A DNA stretch of 64,000 nucleotides from CAISKJ01 sp046351555 (lineage in GTDB: Bacteria > Myxococcota_A > Polyangia > Polyangiales > Ga0077539): positions 1-64,000 of the forward strand of contig JAXLYI010000022.1 of the NCBI GenBank assembly GCA_046351555.1, in the 5' to 3' direction. The notes beneath the pieces were generated by a model that saw only the letters and a list, made by a program, of their open reading frames with translations, did no database searches and was not told the DNA's origin. A program made the translations under genes and the position numbers. Position 1 is the stretch's first letter. Every line of letters starts with the position of its first letter. Below, one piece after another: positions 8,380 through 15,854 of the stretch.

Positions 8380-9756
8380 ATGTCACACGCCGTAGCACGG
8401 TCGCCCTTCGCCTTCGACGTCGGGTCTCTGCGTGCCCCCTTCCTTCGCTGGCTCCGTGTCGGGGTGACCGACGCGGACGTGTCCGACGACGACCTCGCGG
8501 CCTTCCGCGAGTACGCGGTGGTCGGCGCGCGCCGCGCCCTCGGGCTGATGACCGTGCTGCTCACGGCGTTCAACATGGGGTTCTGGCTCACGGATCGGTG
8601 GGTGTTCCGCGACCTGCCCGGCGTGGCCGAGGCGATCGCGACGGGGCGGGCCCAGCTCGTGGGCGTCGCGCTCCTCGTGCTGGCGGCGCTCCAGAGCCCG
8701 CGGGTGCATCCCTACGCGCTGGGCCTCGCGGCGGGCTGCGGGGTGAGCTTCATCACCGCCCGCGCCCTGGGCTCCCTCGGCGGCCCGGGGACGCTGTGGT
8801 TCCACTTCCTGCACGTGTACCTCCTGGCGCCCTCGCTGGCCTCCTTCCGGCCGCTGCGCCGGGTCGCGTGCACCGCCCTCGTGGCCGCGGTCAGCGTCGC
8901 GGGCTTCTTCGGGCCGCACCCGGCGTACTGGCGCGACCCCTACGCGGCCACGACGCTCGGGCACTTCTCCTACGTGGCCGCCCTCGGGGTCTTCGTGGGC
9001 TGGTACGCCGACGCGCTGCGGCTGCGGGTGTTCCTCTCGCAGCGGGCGCTCACGCGGGAGCGGGAGGCGCTCGCGGCCCGCGTGGCCGAGGCCACCGCCG
9101 CGCTGCGACGTCTCGCCCGGCACCGCGACGAGGTGCAAGACGCCGAGCGCGCCCGCGTCGCCCGCGAGCTCCACGACGAGCTCGGCCAGGGCCTTACCGC
9201 GCTCCGCCTGGTGCTCAAGACCGCTCGCGACCGTCACGCGCGCGAGCCCGCCGCCATCGGACCCAACCTCGAGCAGCTCGCCGTGGTGCTCGGCGAGCTC
9301 ACCGAGGAGACCCGCCGCCTCGTCGGGGACATGCGCCCCCGCGTGCTCGACGACCTCGGCCTCGCCCCGGCCCTCGACTGGCTCGCCGAGCGCGCCGCGG
9401 AGCGGGGGGTGCCGTGCGACGTCGCCCGCGACGACCGCGAGCTCCCGCCGCTGCCGCCGGCCGTGGCGACCGCGGCCTTCCGCTGCGCGCAGGAGGCGCT
9501 CACCAACGTGGCGAAGCACGCCGGCGCGACGCGCGCATGGGTGGCCGCGCGCGTGGAGGGGGGCGCACTCGAGCTCACCGTCGACGACGACGGGGCGGGC
9601 TTCGACCCGGCGGCCGTCCGCGACGACGCCTTCGGGCTCGCGGGGATGCGCGAGCGCGCACTGGCCCTCGGCGGGAGCGTCACGGTGGGCCCGCGCGCGC
9701 CCCGCGGGACGAGGCTGCGGGTGCGGCTCCCGCTCGGCGCGGAGGTGGCGGCGTGA
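8380..9756 (+). CDS. NarL-family sensor histidine kinase
   Basis: A 458-residue membrane kinase. About six hydrophobic segments lie between residues 50 and 210, without a large periplasmic loop, so the signal is probably sensed in or near the membrane. A coiled linker (215-250) leads to a HisKA_3 dimerisation domain with phospho-acceptor His265 in RELHDELGQG. The HATPase domain follows, with N-box QEALTNVAKHAG and G-box DDDGAGFDP. The last base of the response regulator's GTG start is inside this stop codon (GTGA overlap), so the pair is translationally coupled. The stimulus cannot be read from sequence. Confidence 0.92.
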   Translation: MSHAVARSPFAFDVGSLRAPFLRWLRVGVTDADVSDDDLAAFREYAVVGARRALGLMTVLLTAFNMGFWLTDRWVFRDLPGVAEAIATGRAQLVGVALLVLAALQSPRVHPYALGLAAGCGVSFITARALGSLGGPGTLWFHFLHVYLLAPSLASFRPLRRVACTALVAAVSVAGFFGPHPAYWRDPYAATTLGHFSYVAALGVFVGWYADALRLRVFLSQRALTREREALAARVAEATAALRRLARHRDEVQDAERARVARELHDELGQGLTALRLVLKTARDRHAREPAAIGPNLEQLAVVLGELTEETRRLVGDMRPRVLDDLGLAPALDWLAERAAERGVPCDVARDDRELPPLPPAVATAAFRCAQEALTNVAKHAGATRAWVAARVEGGALELTVDDDGAGFDPAAVRDDAFGLAGMRERALALGGSVTVGPRAPRGTRLRVRLPLGAEVAA

Positions 9757-10370
9757 TCCGGGTGTTCATCGCCGACGACCACGGCGTGGTGCGGGCCGGG
9801 GTGCGCGCGATCCTCGCGGCCGACGCGCTCGTCGAGGTGGTGGGCGAGGCGGCGGACGCGCCCGCGGCGATGGAGTTCCTCGCCCGCACCGACCGCCCCG
9901 CCGACGTGCTCGTGCTCGACCTCTCGCTCAAGGGCGTGAGCGGGATCGAGGTGCTCCGCGAGGCCCGCGCGCGCCGGCCCCGCATGGGCGTCCTCGTCCA
10001 CTCGATGTACGCCGAGTCGCAGTACGCCGAGAGCCTCCGCGCCGCCGGCGCCGCGGGCTACCTCTGCAAAGACCGCTCGGAGGAGCTCCTGGTCGAGGCC
10101 GTCCGCACGGTGGCGCGCGGCGGTCGCTTCTTCCCGCAGGCGTCGCCGTCGGGCGTGCGCCCCGCGCTCGGGCACCACAGCCTCACGGCGCGCGAGCTCC
10201 AGGTGTTCATGATGCTCGCGTCGGGGCGCTCGGTGAGCGACGTGGCCCACGCGCTCGGGCTCGGCGTGAGCACCGTGAGCACCCACGTCGGGCGCATCCG
10301 CGAGAAGCTCGGGGCTCAGACGGTCAACGAGATCGTCGCCTACGCCCACCGCCACGGGCTCGTGGGGTAG
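9753..10370 (+). CDS. NarL/FixJ-family response regulator
   Basis: A 205-residue regulator starting at a GTG that overlaps the kinase stop by four bases. The receiver domain (about 1-120) has the acidic pair DD at 8-9, phospho-acceptor Asp56 in VLVLDLS, and the conserved Lys in LCKDRS. The LuxR-type helix-turn-helix (about 140-200) shows LTARELQVFMMLASG and VSTVSTHVGRIREKL. It is the cognate partner of the upstream kinase and should act as a DNA-binding transcription factor. The target genes are unknown; the neighbouring secretion cluster is a candidate only by proximity. Its stop faces the convergent lipoprotein gene 7 bases away. Confidence 0.95.
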   Translation: MIRVFIADDHGVVRAGVRAILAADALVEVVGEAADAPAAMEFLARTDRPADVLVLDLSLKGVSGIEVLREARARRPRMGVLVHSMYAESQYAESLRAAGAAGYLCKDRSEELLVEAVRTVARGGRFFPQASPSGVRPALGHHSLTARELQVFMMLASGRSVSDVAHALGLGVSTVSTHVGRIREKLGAQTVNEIVAYAHRHGLVG

Positions 10371-10377
10371 AGGGTGT

Positions 10378-11547
10378 TCAGCGGACGGTGATGGCGAAGG
10401 CCGCGCCGCCGAGCGTCCACTGCGCCGGGGCGCCCGTCGGCCGCGCGAGCTCGACCAGCGTTCCCCACGAGTACGCCGAGCCCGCCATCGCGCGCGCCTG
10501 CCCGGCGCCCGTCGCGGTGAAGGTTCCGTCCCACGTGGCCGTGGTCGCCGCGGGGTCGGAGGTCCACCAGGGCTCGACGTTGTTCGGCGCCGGGCCGTAC
10601 ACCGCCGCCCGCGCCATCAGCCCCGCCGGCGCCGCGAACATGAACCTCGCCGGCAGCATCACGTCGCCCCGCGGCTGGTGCGCGTCGTAGGTGGTGAAGG
10701 CGAGGTCGACCGCGGGCAGGTCGACCGCGGCGCTGACGAAGAAGGGCGACGTGGTGGCGCGGCGCGCGGCGCGGTCGGCGACGGGGGCGCGGTTGACGTC
10801 GTCCTCGGCGAGCGCGGTCGGGTGGAGGAGCGCCACGCGGTACTGCCCCACCGCCACGCGGAAGGCGAAGCGCCCGTCGGCGCCGACGGTGACGCGGTCG
10901 TCGAAGACGGGTGTCTGGTTGGGCTCGCTGCGCTCGATCACCGCGAGCCAGCCCGCGGCCGGGGCCGCCCCCACGGTCGCCGAGCCTGTGATGGCGTAGA
11001 GCGTCGGGGTCGCCTCGGACTCCGGCACGAACAGGATCGAGCACGGCGCCCGCGGGTCGCGCATCGACGGCGCGCTGCCCGCCGCGCAGAGCCCGCTGCG
11101 GAGGTTGGTCGGGTCGTGCGCGTCGCGAACGAACGTCGCGGCCCGCGCCCCCGCCTGCGCGTCGCCCGTCACGCGGAACTGGTACGAGTACGTCCCCGGC
11201 GAGAGCATCCCCGTCCCGCGCCAGGTGTCGCCGTCGAGGGTGAGCGTGGCGTAGGGGGCCGCCCAGTCGTCGGCGCGCCGGAAGCTGCCGAACACCGCCA
11301 CCGCCGTCACGCCCGCCCAGCCCGGCTTGTACGCGAAGCGAACCGGCCGACGCGTGTCGACATCGGGCGCGACGTCACCCGCGACATCCGGTGCCGAGTC
11401 CAGGGTGACGTCGGGGGTGACGTCGGGGGTGACGTCGGGGGTGACGTCGGGGGTGACGTCGGCGAGGTCGATCGCCGCATCGCCCGCGGGCGAAGGGGAT
11501 TCGCTGCACCCGATGGCCACCAGGGCAAGCATGAGGAAGGTACGCAT
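10378..11547 (-). CDS. Lipoprotein with N-terminal carbohydrate-binding-like (CBM48/E-set) domain
   Basis: A 389-residue predicted lipoprotein. I chose the Met giving MRTFLMLALVAIGC, a lipobox with Cys14; an upstream in-frame start would bury it. A linker of five DVT units (encoded by a 12-bp tandem repeat) and other Asp/Val pairs follows. Residues about 60-130 look like a CBM48/AMPK-type glycogen-binding fold (AVFGSFRRADDW, TLDGDTWRGTGML, GTYSYQFRVTG). Two further beta-sandwich regions follow, unnamed (around 150-250 and 270-389). It is probably anchored in the outer membrane or surface. Stands alone, convergent with the regulator and divergent from chrA. Carbohydrate binding is an inference from pattern, not proven. 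Confidence 0.6.
   Translation of the reverse strand: MRTFLMLALVAIGCSESPSPAGDAAIDLADVTPDVTPDVTPDVTPDVTLDSAPDVAGDVAPDVDTRRPVRFAYKPGWAGVTAVAVFGSFRRADDWAAPYATLTLDGDTWRGTGMLSPGTYSYQFRVTGDAQAGARAATFVRDAHDPTNLRSGLCAAGSAPSMRDPRAPCSILFVPESEATPTLYAITGSATVGAAPAAGWLAVIERSEPNQTPVFDDRVTVGADGRFAFRVAVGQYRVALLHPTALAEDDVNRAPVADRAARRATTSPFFVSAAVDLPAVDLAFTTYDAHQPRGDVMLPARFMFAAPAGLMARAAVYGPAPNNVEPWWTSDPAATTATWDGTFTATGAGQARAMAGSAYSWGTLVELARPTGAPAQWTLGGAAFAITVR
11405..11462. repeat. 12-bp tandem repeat encoding DVTP units
   Basis: About 4.8 copies of GTGACGTCGGGG in tandem, in frame with the lipoprotein gene on the opposite strand. Each unit encodes four residues (Asp-Val-Thr-Pro), so copy-number change would lengthen or shorten the linker without a frameshift. 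Copies are almost identical, as expected for slippage or recent expansion. Confidence 0.85.
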
Positions 11548-11699
11548 GACCTGCGCGCGGTGCACGACGCGGGCCGCGGTGGGCGGGAGTTGGCGTCCGC
11601 GCGGGTTCGCGCAACGACGGCGACGCTCGCACGAAATGCGCGCACGGAGGCGTCGGGTGCGGTTGACCTTCGCGGGCCCAGGGCGATAGAGCCCGAGCC

Positions 11700-12860
11700 G
11701 TGCCCCCCGACGCGCGCACCTCGCTGTGGGAGCTTGCCGCCCTCTTCTTCCGCCTCGGCGCGACCTCCTTCGGCGGGCTCGCGGCGCACGTCGCGATGAT
11801 GGAAGACGAGCGCGTCCGCCGGCGGAAATGGCTCACCGAGGAGCGCTTCCTCGACCTCGTCGGCGCGACCAACCTCATCCCCGGGCCCAACTCCACCGAG
11901 CTCGCGATGCACGTCGGGTGGGAGCGCCGGCGCGGCGCCGGGCTCGTCGTGGCGGGCGGCGCGTTCATCCTGCCGGCCGCGCTCATCACGGGCGCGCTGG
12001 GCCACGCCTACGCTCGCTACGGCGCGGTCCCGTCGGCGCGCTGGCTGCTCCACGGGGTGAAGCCCGTCGTGCTCGCGGTGGTGCTCCAGGCGCTGTGGGG
12101 CCTCGCGCCGAAGGCCGCGCGCACGGGTCCGCTCCGCGCGCTCGGGCTCGTCGCGATGGCGCTCACGGTGCTCGGCGCGCACGAGCTCGCGGTGCTCTTC
12201 GGCTGCGGGCTCGCGGCGGCGCTGGCGGCGCGCGTCCGCGGGGGAGGGGAGGGGGAGATGCATCAGCTCGCGCCGCTCGCACCTGTGATCGCAGGTGGCA
12301 CAGCGGGCGCGGCGGCGAGCGCGGTGACGGTGCCGGGGGTGTTCGGGGTGTTCCTGAAGACGGGGTCGGTGCTGTTCGGGAGCGGGTACGTGCTGCTGGC
12401 GTTCCTGCGGGCCGACCTCGTCGCGCGGCTCCGGTGGATGACGGAGGCGCAGCTCCTCGACGCGGTGGCGGTGGGGCAGGTGACGCCGGGGCCGGTGTTC
12501 ACCACCGCGACCTTCATCGGGTACGTGCTCGCCGGGCCCGCGGGGGCGGTGGCGGCGACGGTGGGGATCTTCCTCCCCGCGTTCGTCTTCGTGGCGCTGA
12601 GCGGGCCGCTGGTGCCGCGGCTGCGCGCGTCGGCGCGGGCGGGGGCCTTCCTCGACGGCGTCAACGTCGCGTCGCTCGCGCTGATGGCGCTCGTGACGCT
12701 CCAGCTCGGGCGCGCGGCGGTGGTCGACGCGCCCACGGTCGTTCTCGCGCTCGCGAGCGCGGCGCTGCTCGTGCGCTGGAAGGTGAACTCCGCGTGGTTG
12801 GTGCTCGGCGGCGCGGCGGCGGGCGGGGCGCTCCACGCGGCGGGGATCGCGGGGGGGTGA
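11700..12860 (+). CDS. chrA: Chromate transporter ChrA
   Basis: A 386-residue inner-membrane transporter of the CHR family, long form with two homologous halves. The first half has FFRLGATSFGG and LVGATNLIPGPNSTELA; the second has FLKTGSVLFGSGYVLLAFL and VAVGQVTPGPVFTTATFIG. The FGG and PGP motifs characteristic of CHR proteins are present in both halves. About ten hydrophobic segments are visible. ChrA exports chromate and related oxyanions driven by the proton gradient. The start is a GTG with the divergent lipoprotein gene 152 bases upstream. No ChrB regulator is visible nearby. It may act in sulfate or oxyanion handling rather than metal resistance. Confidence 0.93.
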   Translation: MPPDARTSLWELAALFFRLGATSFGGLAAHVAMMEDERVRRRKWLTEERFLDLVGATNLIPGPNSTELAMHVGWERRRGAGLVVAGGAFILPAALITGALGHAYARYGAVPSARWLLHGVKPVVLAVVLQALWGLAPKAARTGPLRALGLVAMALTVLGAHELAVLFGCGLAAALAARVRGGGEGEMHQLAPLAPVIAGGTAGAAASAVTVPGVFGVFLKTGSVLFGSGYVLLAFLRADLVARLRWMTEAQLLDAVAVGQVTPGPVFTTATFIGYVLAGPAGAVAATVGIFLPAFVFVALSGPLVPRLRASARAGAFLDGVNVASLALMALVTLQLGRAAVVDAPTVVLALASAALLVRWKVNSAWLVLGGAAAGGALHAAGIAGG

Positions 12861-12893
12861 CGGGTGGCGCCCGATCCGCCTACCATCGGTCGC

Positions 12894-13130
12894 ATGAGCC
12901 GTTCGTCGAACGCCATCCTCGCCGACGCGATGCAGCTCCCCTCTGAGGAGCGCGAGCGGATCGCGCTGACGCTGCTCGACAGCATCGGCAAGGCTCCTGA
13001 CGACGAACTCGACGACGCCTGGCGCGAGGAGGTCGCGCGCCGTCTCGATGACCTCCACGAGGGCCGGGCGATCGCCCGCCCGTGGGATGAAGTGCGCGCC
13101 GACCTTCGAGCGAAGCTGCGCGGACCGTGA
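12894..13130 (+). CDS. Addiction module antitoxin (TIGR02574-like)
   Basis: A 78-residue protein starting MSRSSNAILADAMQL. The pattern of a short helix, PSEERERIALTLLDSI, then an acidic DDELDDAWREEVARRLDDL segment is typical of the small antitoxins encoded just upstream of ParE/RelE toxins. An upstream in-frame Met at 12864 is possible but adds residues not seen in this family. The stop overlaps the GTG start of the toxin remnant by four bases. Since the toxin is interrupted, this antitoxin may no longer be under selection as a partner. Confidence 0.8.
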   Translation: MSRSSNAILADAMQLPSEERERIALTLLDSIGKAPDDELDDAWREEVARRLDDLHEGRAIARPWDEVRADLRAKLRGP

Positions 13131-13429
13131 GCCGGGCCGTCCTGGTTCACGAGGAAGCCGAGCGCGAGTTGGAGTAGGCCGCGCTCTGGTACGAGGGGCG
13201 GCAGGAGGGGGTCGGCGGGGCGTTCCTGAGTGCTGCGGAGGGCGCTCTCTCGGAGATCGCGCGGGGCTTCGACGGGGCGCCATGCGCGCGCAGCGATGCG
13301 AGCGTTTGGTGCGTCGCGGTGCCTCGGTTCCCGTACCGGGTGGTGTTCGTGATGGAGCGCGACGCTGCGATCGTCCTCGCGTTCGCGCACCGCAGGCGGA
13401 GGCCCGGGTACTGGCGCGCGCGGCGGTAG
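13127..13429 (+). pseudogene. ParE/RelE-family toxin broken by an in-frame amber codon
   Basis: Read from the GTG that overlaps the antitoxin stop, the frame gives VSRAVLVHEEAERELE, then TAG at 13175-13177, then AALWYEGRQEGVGGAF and on through PRFPYRVVFVMERD to the natural stop at 13427-13429. The 101-codon length and motifs (AERELE-x-ALWYE, PYRVVF) fit a ParE-type toxin. Homologues usually carry a charged residue such as Glu where the TAG stands, so one base change from GAG would explain it. No ATG or GTG follows soon after the stop that would rescue the fold. Sequencing error and amber suppression are alternatives. Confidence 0.75.
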
Positions 13430-13437
13430 CGTTGCCC

Positions 13438-14163
13438 TTACAGCTCGGTGACCGAGAGCGCGAACGTCCCCTGCGAGTCCCAGAGCTCGTTGGTCGCGTG
13501 GAGGAAGCCCGACACCACGATGTACACCGGCTCCCCCGCGCGCACGTTCACGTCCGTCACGAACGTCGTCGCGTGGTCGCGCGGGGGGTCGCCCGTGTCG
13601 TCGCTGCACCCGAGCGCCGCGCCGCCGTCGGGCACCGGGCCGCACTGGCTCACCGCGAACACCACCGTGTCGAGCCGCGCGTCGGTGGCCTCGTCGTTGG
13701 TGCTCACCCGCAGCCGCGTCGTCGCCCGCGGCACGTACCGGAACACCACCTGGTGCCCCACGTAGCCCCGCGCGCACGGCGCGTCGAGCGGCCCCATCCG
13801 CCCCACGGATCGGTTGTCCGTGACGACGCGCGTCGTGGCGCCCGCGCGCGTCCCCGCGGCGTTGAGGTCGCGCACCGCGCCCGGCGCGCAGGGGTCGTAC
13901 GGTCGCAGGTCCGCGTCGGGCGCGTCGCTCACGGCCGCCGCGTCGCGCACGTCCGCCACCTCCGCATCACGCACGTCACCCACCGCGTCGCGCCCGATGT
14001 CGCCCGCCGCGTCCACCGCGCCCTTCGCGTCGGCGCGCGTCGCGTCGACCGGAACGCCCACCGCGGCGTCGGCGTCGACCGTCGCGTCCGCCACGACGAA
14101 CACCTCCTCGCGGCACGCGATCGCGACCACCGCCGTCGCCAGGAGCAGCGCGCGCGGGCTCAC
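13438..14163 (-). CDS. Lipoprotein with Asp/Ala-rich linker and PPC-like domain
   Basis: A 241-residue predicted lipoprotein starting at a GTG that overlaps the stop of the upstream substrate-binding gene (GTGA). The signal is VSPRALLLATAVVAIAC, lipobox Cys17. A linker of Asp, Ala and Val repeats (about 20-85) follows. Residues about 100-240 look like a small beta-sandwich of the pre-peptidase C-terminal (PPC) type, with TTRLRVSTNDEATDARLDTVV and YIVVSG. Cysteines are scattered. The four-base overlap suggests co-translation with the substrate-binding protein, but a joint function is not evident. Confidence 0.6.
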   Translation of the reverse strand: MSPRALLLATAVVAIACREEVFVVADATVDADAAVGVPVDATRADAKGAVDAAGDIGRDAVGDVRDAEVADVRDAAAVSDAPDADLRPYDPCAPGAVRDLNAAGTRAGATTRVVTDNRSVGRMGPLDAPCARGYVGHQVVFRYVPRATTRLRVSTNDEATDARLDTVVFAVSQCGPVPDGGAALGCSDDTGDPPRDHATTFVTDVNVRAGEPVYIVVSGFLHATNELWDSQGTFALSVTEL

Positions 14164-15296
14164 GGCGTCTGGCTCCCGGCGATCTCGACGCCGTCGCGGG
14201 TATAGCGGAGGAAGGTCATCGAGCGCGTGAGCGAGCGGCGGGCGTCGACGGAGAACTGCCCGGCCACGGCGTCGTCGAGGCGGCTGCCGCAGAGGGCGTC
14301 GCGCAGCGCGCGGGCGTCGAGCTGGCGCACGCGCAGGGCCGTCTGGAGCACCCACCGCGCGGCGTCGTGGCCGAGCGCGGCGAGGGTGCCCGGCTGCGCG
14401 CGGTAGCGCTCGCGGTAGGCGGTGACGAAGCCCTCCACCTCGGGCCGCGTGGAGGCGTAGGTGAACGCGTCGCAGAACACCACCCCCACGGCGGCGTCGC
14501 GGGCGGCGCGTCGCACCTCGCCGCTCGACCACCCGTCGGAGCCGAGCACCTGCGCGGCGACGCGGCCCTGGCGCAGCGCGACCGCCATGCGGCCGGCGTC
14601 GGCGGCGTCGGCGGGGACGTACACCGCGTCGGCCCCGGAGGCGCGCACGCGGCCGACGAGGCGCGCGAGGTCGGCGTCCTCGTCGTAGGACTCGCGCAGC
14701 ACCATCTCGCCCCCCGAGCCGCGGAAGGCGCGGCCGAACTCGTCGGCCATCCCCACGTGCAGGAGCGAGCTGCGGCGGTACACCGTGGCCGCGCGTCGCT
14801 TCTGGAGCGTCTGCCGCGCGAAGCGGGCCAGCGCCGTCGTCTGCTCGAGGTCGAGCAGCGCCGTGCGGAACACCAGGTCCCCCGCCCGCGTCACGTCGCG
14901 CGCGGTCGTCGCCGGCGAGATGAACACCGCCCCGAGCCGCTGCGCCGCGAGCGCGGCCTTTTCCGTCGCCGCCGACGAGGGCTCGCCGAAGAGCACCATC
15001 GCCGACTCGCGCTCGACGAGGCGCGTCGCGAGGGCCGAGGCGCGCTCCTCGCGGCTCTCGTCGTCGGCCACCACGAGGCGGATCGTGCGGCCGTTGAGCC
15101 CGCCGCGCGCGTTCTGCTGGGCGACGGCGAGCTCGAGGCCGCGGTGGAGGTCTTCCCCCCAGAGGGCGCGGGCGCCGGTGCGGGCGGCCACCTCGCCCAC
15201 GACCACGTCGTTGGCCCGGCGGAAGCGGTTGCACCCCGCGGCCCCGAGGCACAGGGCGGCGCGCAGCAGGTCGCGGCGGGTCGGGCCTCGCGTCAC
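14160..15296 (-). CDS. ABC-type substrate-binding lipoprotein (LivJ/Peripla_BP_6 family)
   Basis: A 378-residue periplasmic-binding-fold protein. I chose the GTG giving VTRGPTRRDLLRAALCLGAAGC: a twin-Arg-like RRD motif and a lipobox with Cys22. The body fits the branched-chain amino acid receptor family: ALWGEDLHRGLELAVAQQNA, GGLNGRTIRLVVADDES, VLFGEPSSAATEKAA and VFISPATTARDV. No ABC permease or ATPase gene is adjacent, so it is an orphan receptor that may signal or use a distant transporter. Divergent from the CopD-like gene; 79 bases between them contain the small inverted repeat GCAAC-G-GTTGC. Confidence 0.85.
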   Translation of the reverse strand: MTRGPTRRDLLRAALCLGAAGCNRFRRANDVVVGEVAARTGARALWGEDLHRGLELAVAQQNARGGLNGRTIRLVVADDESREERASALATRLVERESAMVLFGEPSSAATEKAALAAQRLGAVFISPATTARDVTRAGDLVFRTALLDLEQTTALARFARQTLQKRRAATVYRRSSLLHVGMADEFGRAFRGSGGEMVLRESYDEDADLARLVGRVRASGADAVYVPADAADAGRMAVALRQGRVAAQVLGSDGWSSGEVRRAARDAAVGVVFCDAFTYASTRPEVEGFVTAYRERYRAQPGTLAALGHDAARWVLQTALRVRQLDARALRDALCGSRLDDAVAGQFSVDARRSLTRSMTFLRYTRDGVEIAGSQTP

Positions 15297-15375
15297 GGCC
15301 CCGGGGTGTAGACCACATCGCCCGCCGCGCGCAACGGTTGCCACCGGGCGCCCGTTGCGGCTATGGGCGTCGTCC

Positions 15376-15819
15376 ATGCAGCGCGTCTACCTCGTCCTCC
15401 TGGCGCTCCACGTGCTCGCCGACCTGCTCTGGGTCGGGAGCCTGGTGAGCATCACCCGCGTGATCTCCTCGGCGGTCGGCGAACCCGAGCCCACGCGCGC
15501 CCGCCTCGCCGCCACCGCCCGGCGCATCTACCGCACCGTGTCGTCGCCGTGGATGGGCATCGCCCTGCTCACCGGCCTCGCGATGATCGGCGTGATGCAC
15601 GGGGCGCAGTTCCGGTTCGGGTGGTTCCACGGGAAGGTCTCGGCGGCGCTGGCGATGCTGGCGCTGCACTTCGCGCTGGGCGCGCGGGTGCGCGCCGCGG
15701 AGGCGAGCGGCGTCGACGAGCAGAGCGCCGGCGCGATGCGCGCGCTCCAGGTGGGCGTGCTGCTCGCGGCGGTGGCGGCGGTGGCGTTCGTCATCGTGCT
15801 CAAGGGTTGGGGGGCGTGA
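15376..15819 (+). CDS. CopD/HemJ-like integral membrane protein
   Basis: A 147-residue protein with four hydrophobic segments (about 4-24, 55-72, 82-97, 122-142). The arrangement of His12 in the first helix, RRIYRTVSSPWMGIALLTG and WFHGKVSAALAMLALHFALG resembles the UPF0093/CopD family. That family includes HemJ protoporphyrinogen oxidase and copper-related membrane proteins. The conserved histidines (His12, His86, His97 approximately) could bind haem. I cannot separate HemJ from a CopD relative by reading alone. It starts at an ATG following the divergent intergenic region and is followed 35 bases later by the nucleotidyltransferase. Confidence 0.6.
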   Translation: MQRVYLVLLALHVLADLLWVGSLVSITRVISSAVGEPEPTRARLAATARRIYRTVSSPWMGIALLTGLAMIGVMHGAQFRFGWFHGKVSAALAMLALHFALGARVRAAEASGVDEQSAGAMRALQVGVLLAAVAAVAFVIVLKGWGA

Positions 15820-15854
15820 TGGCGGGCGCGCGACGGATGTGATAGGCCCGCGGG

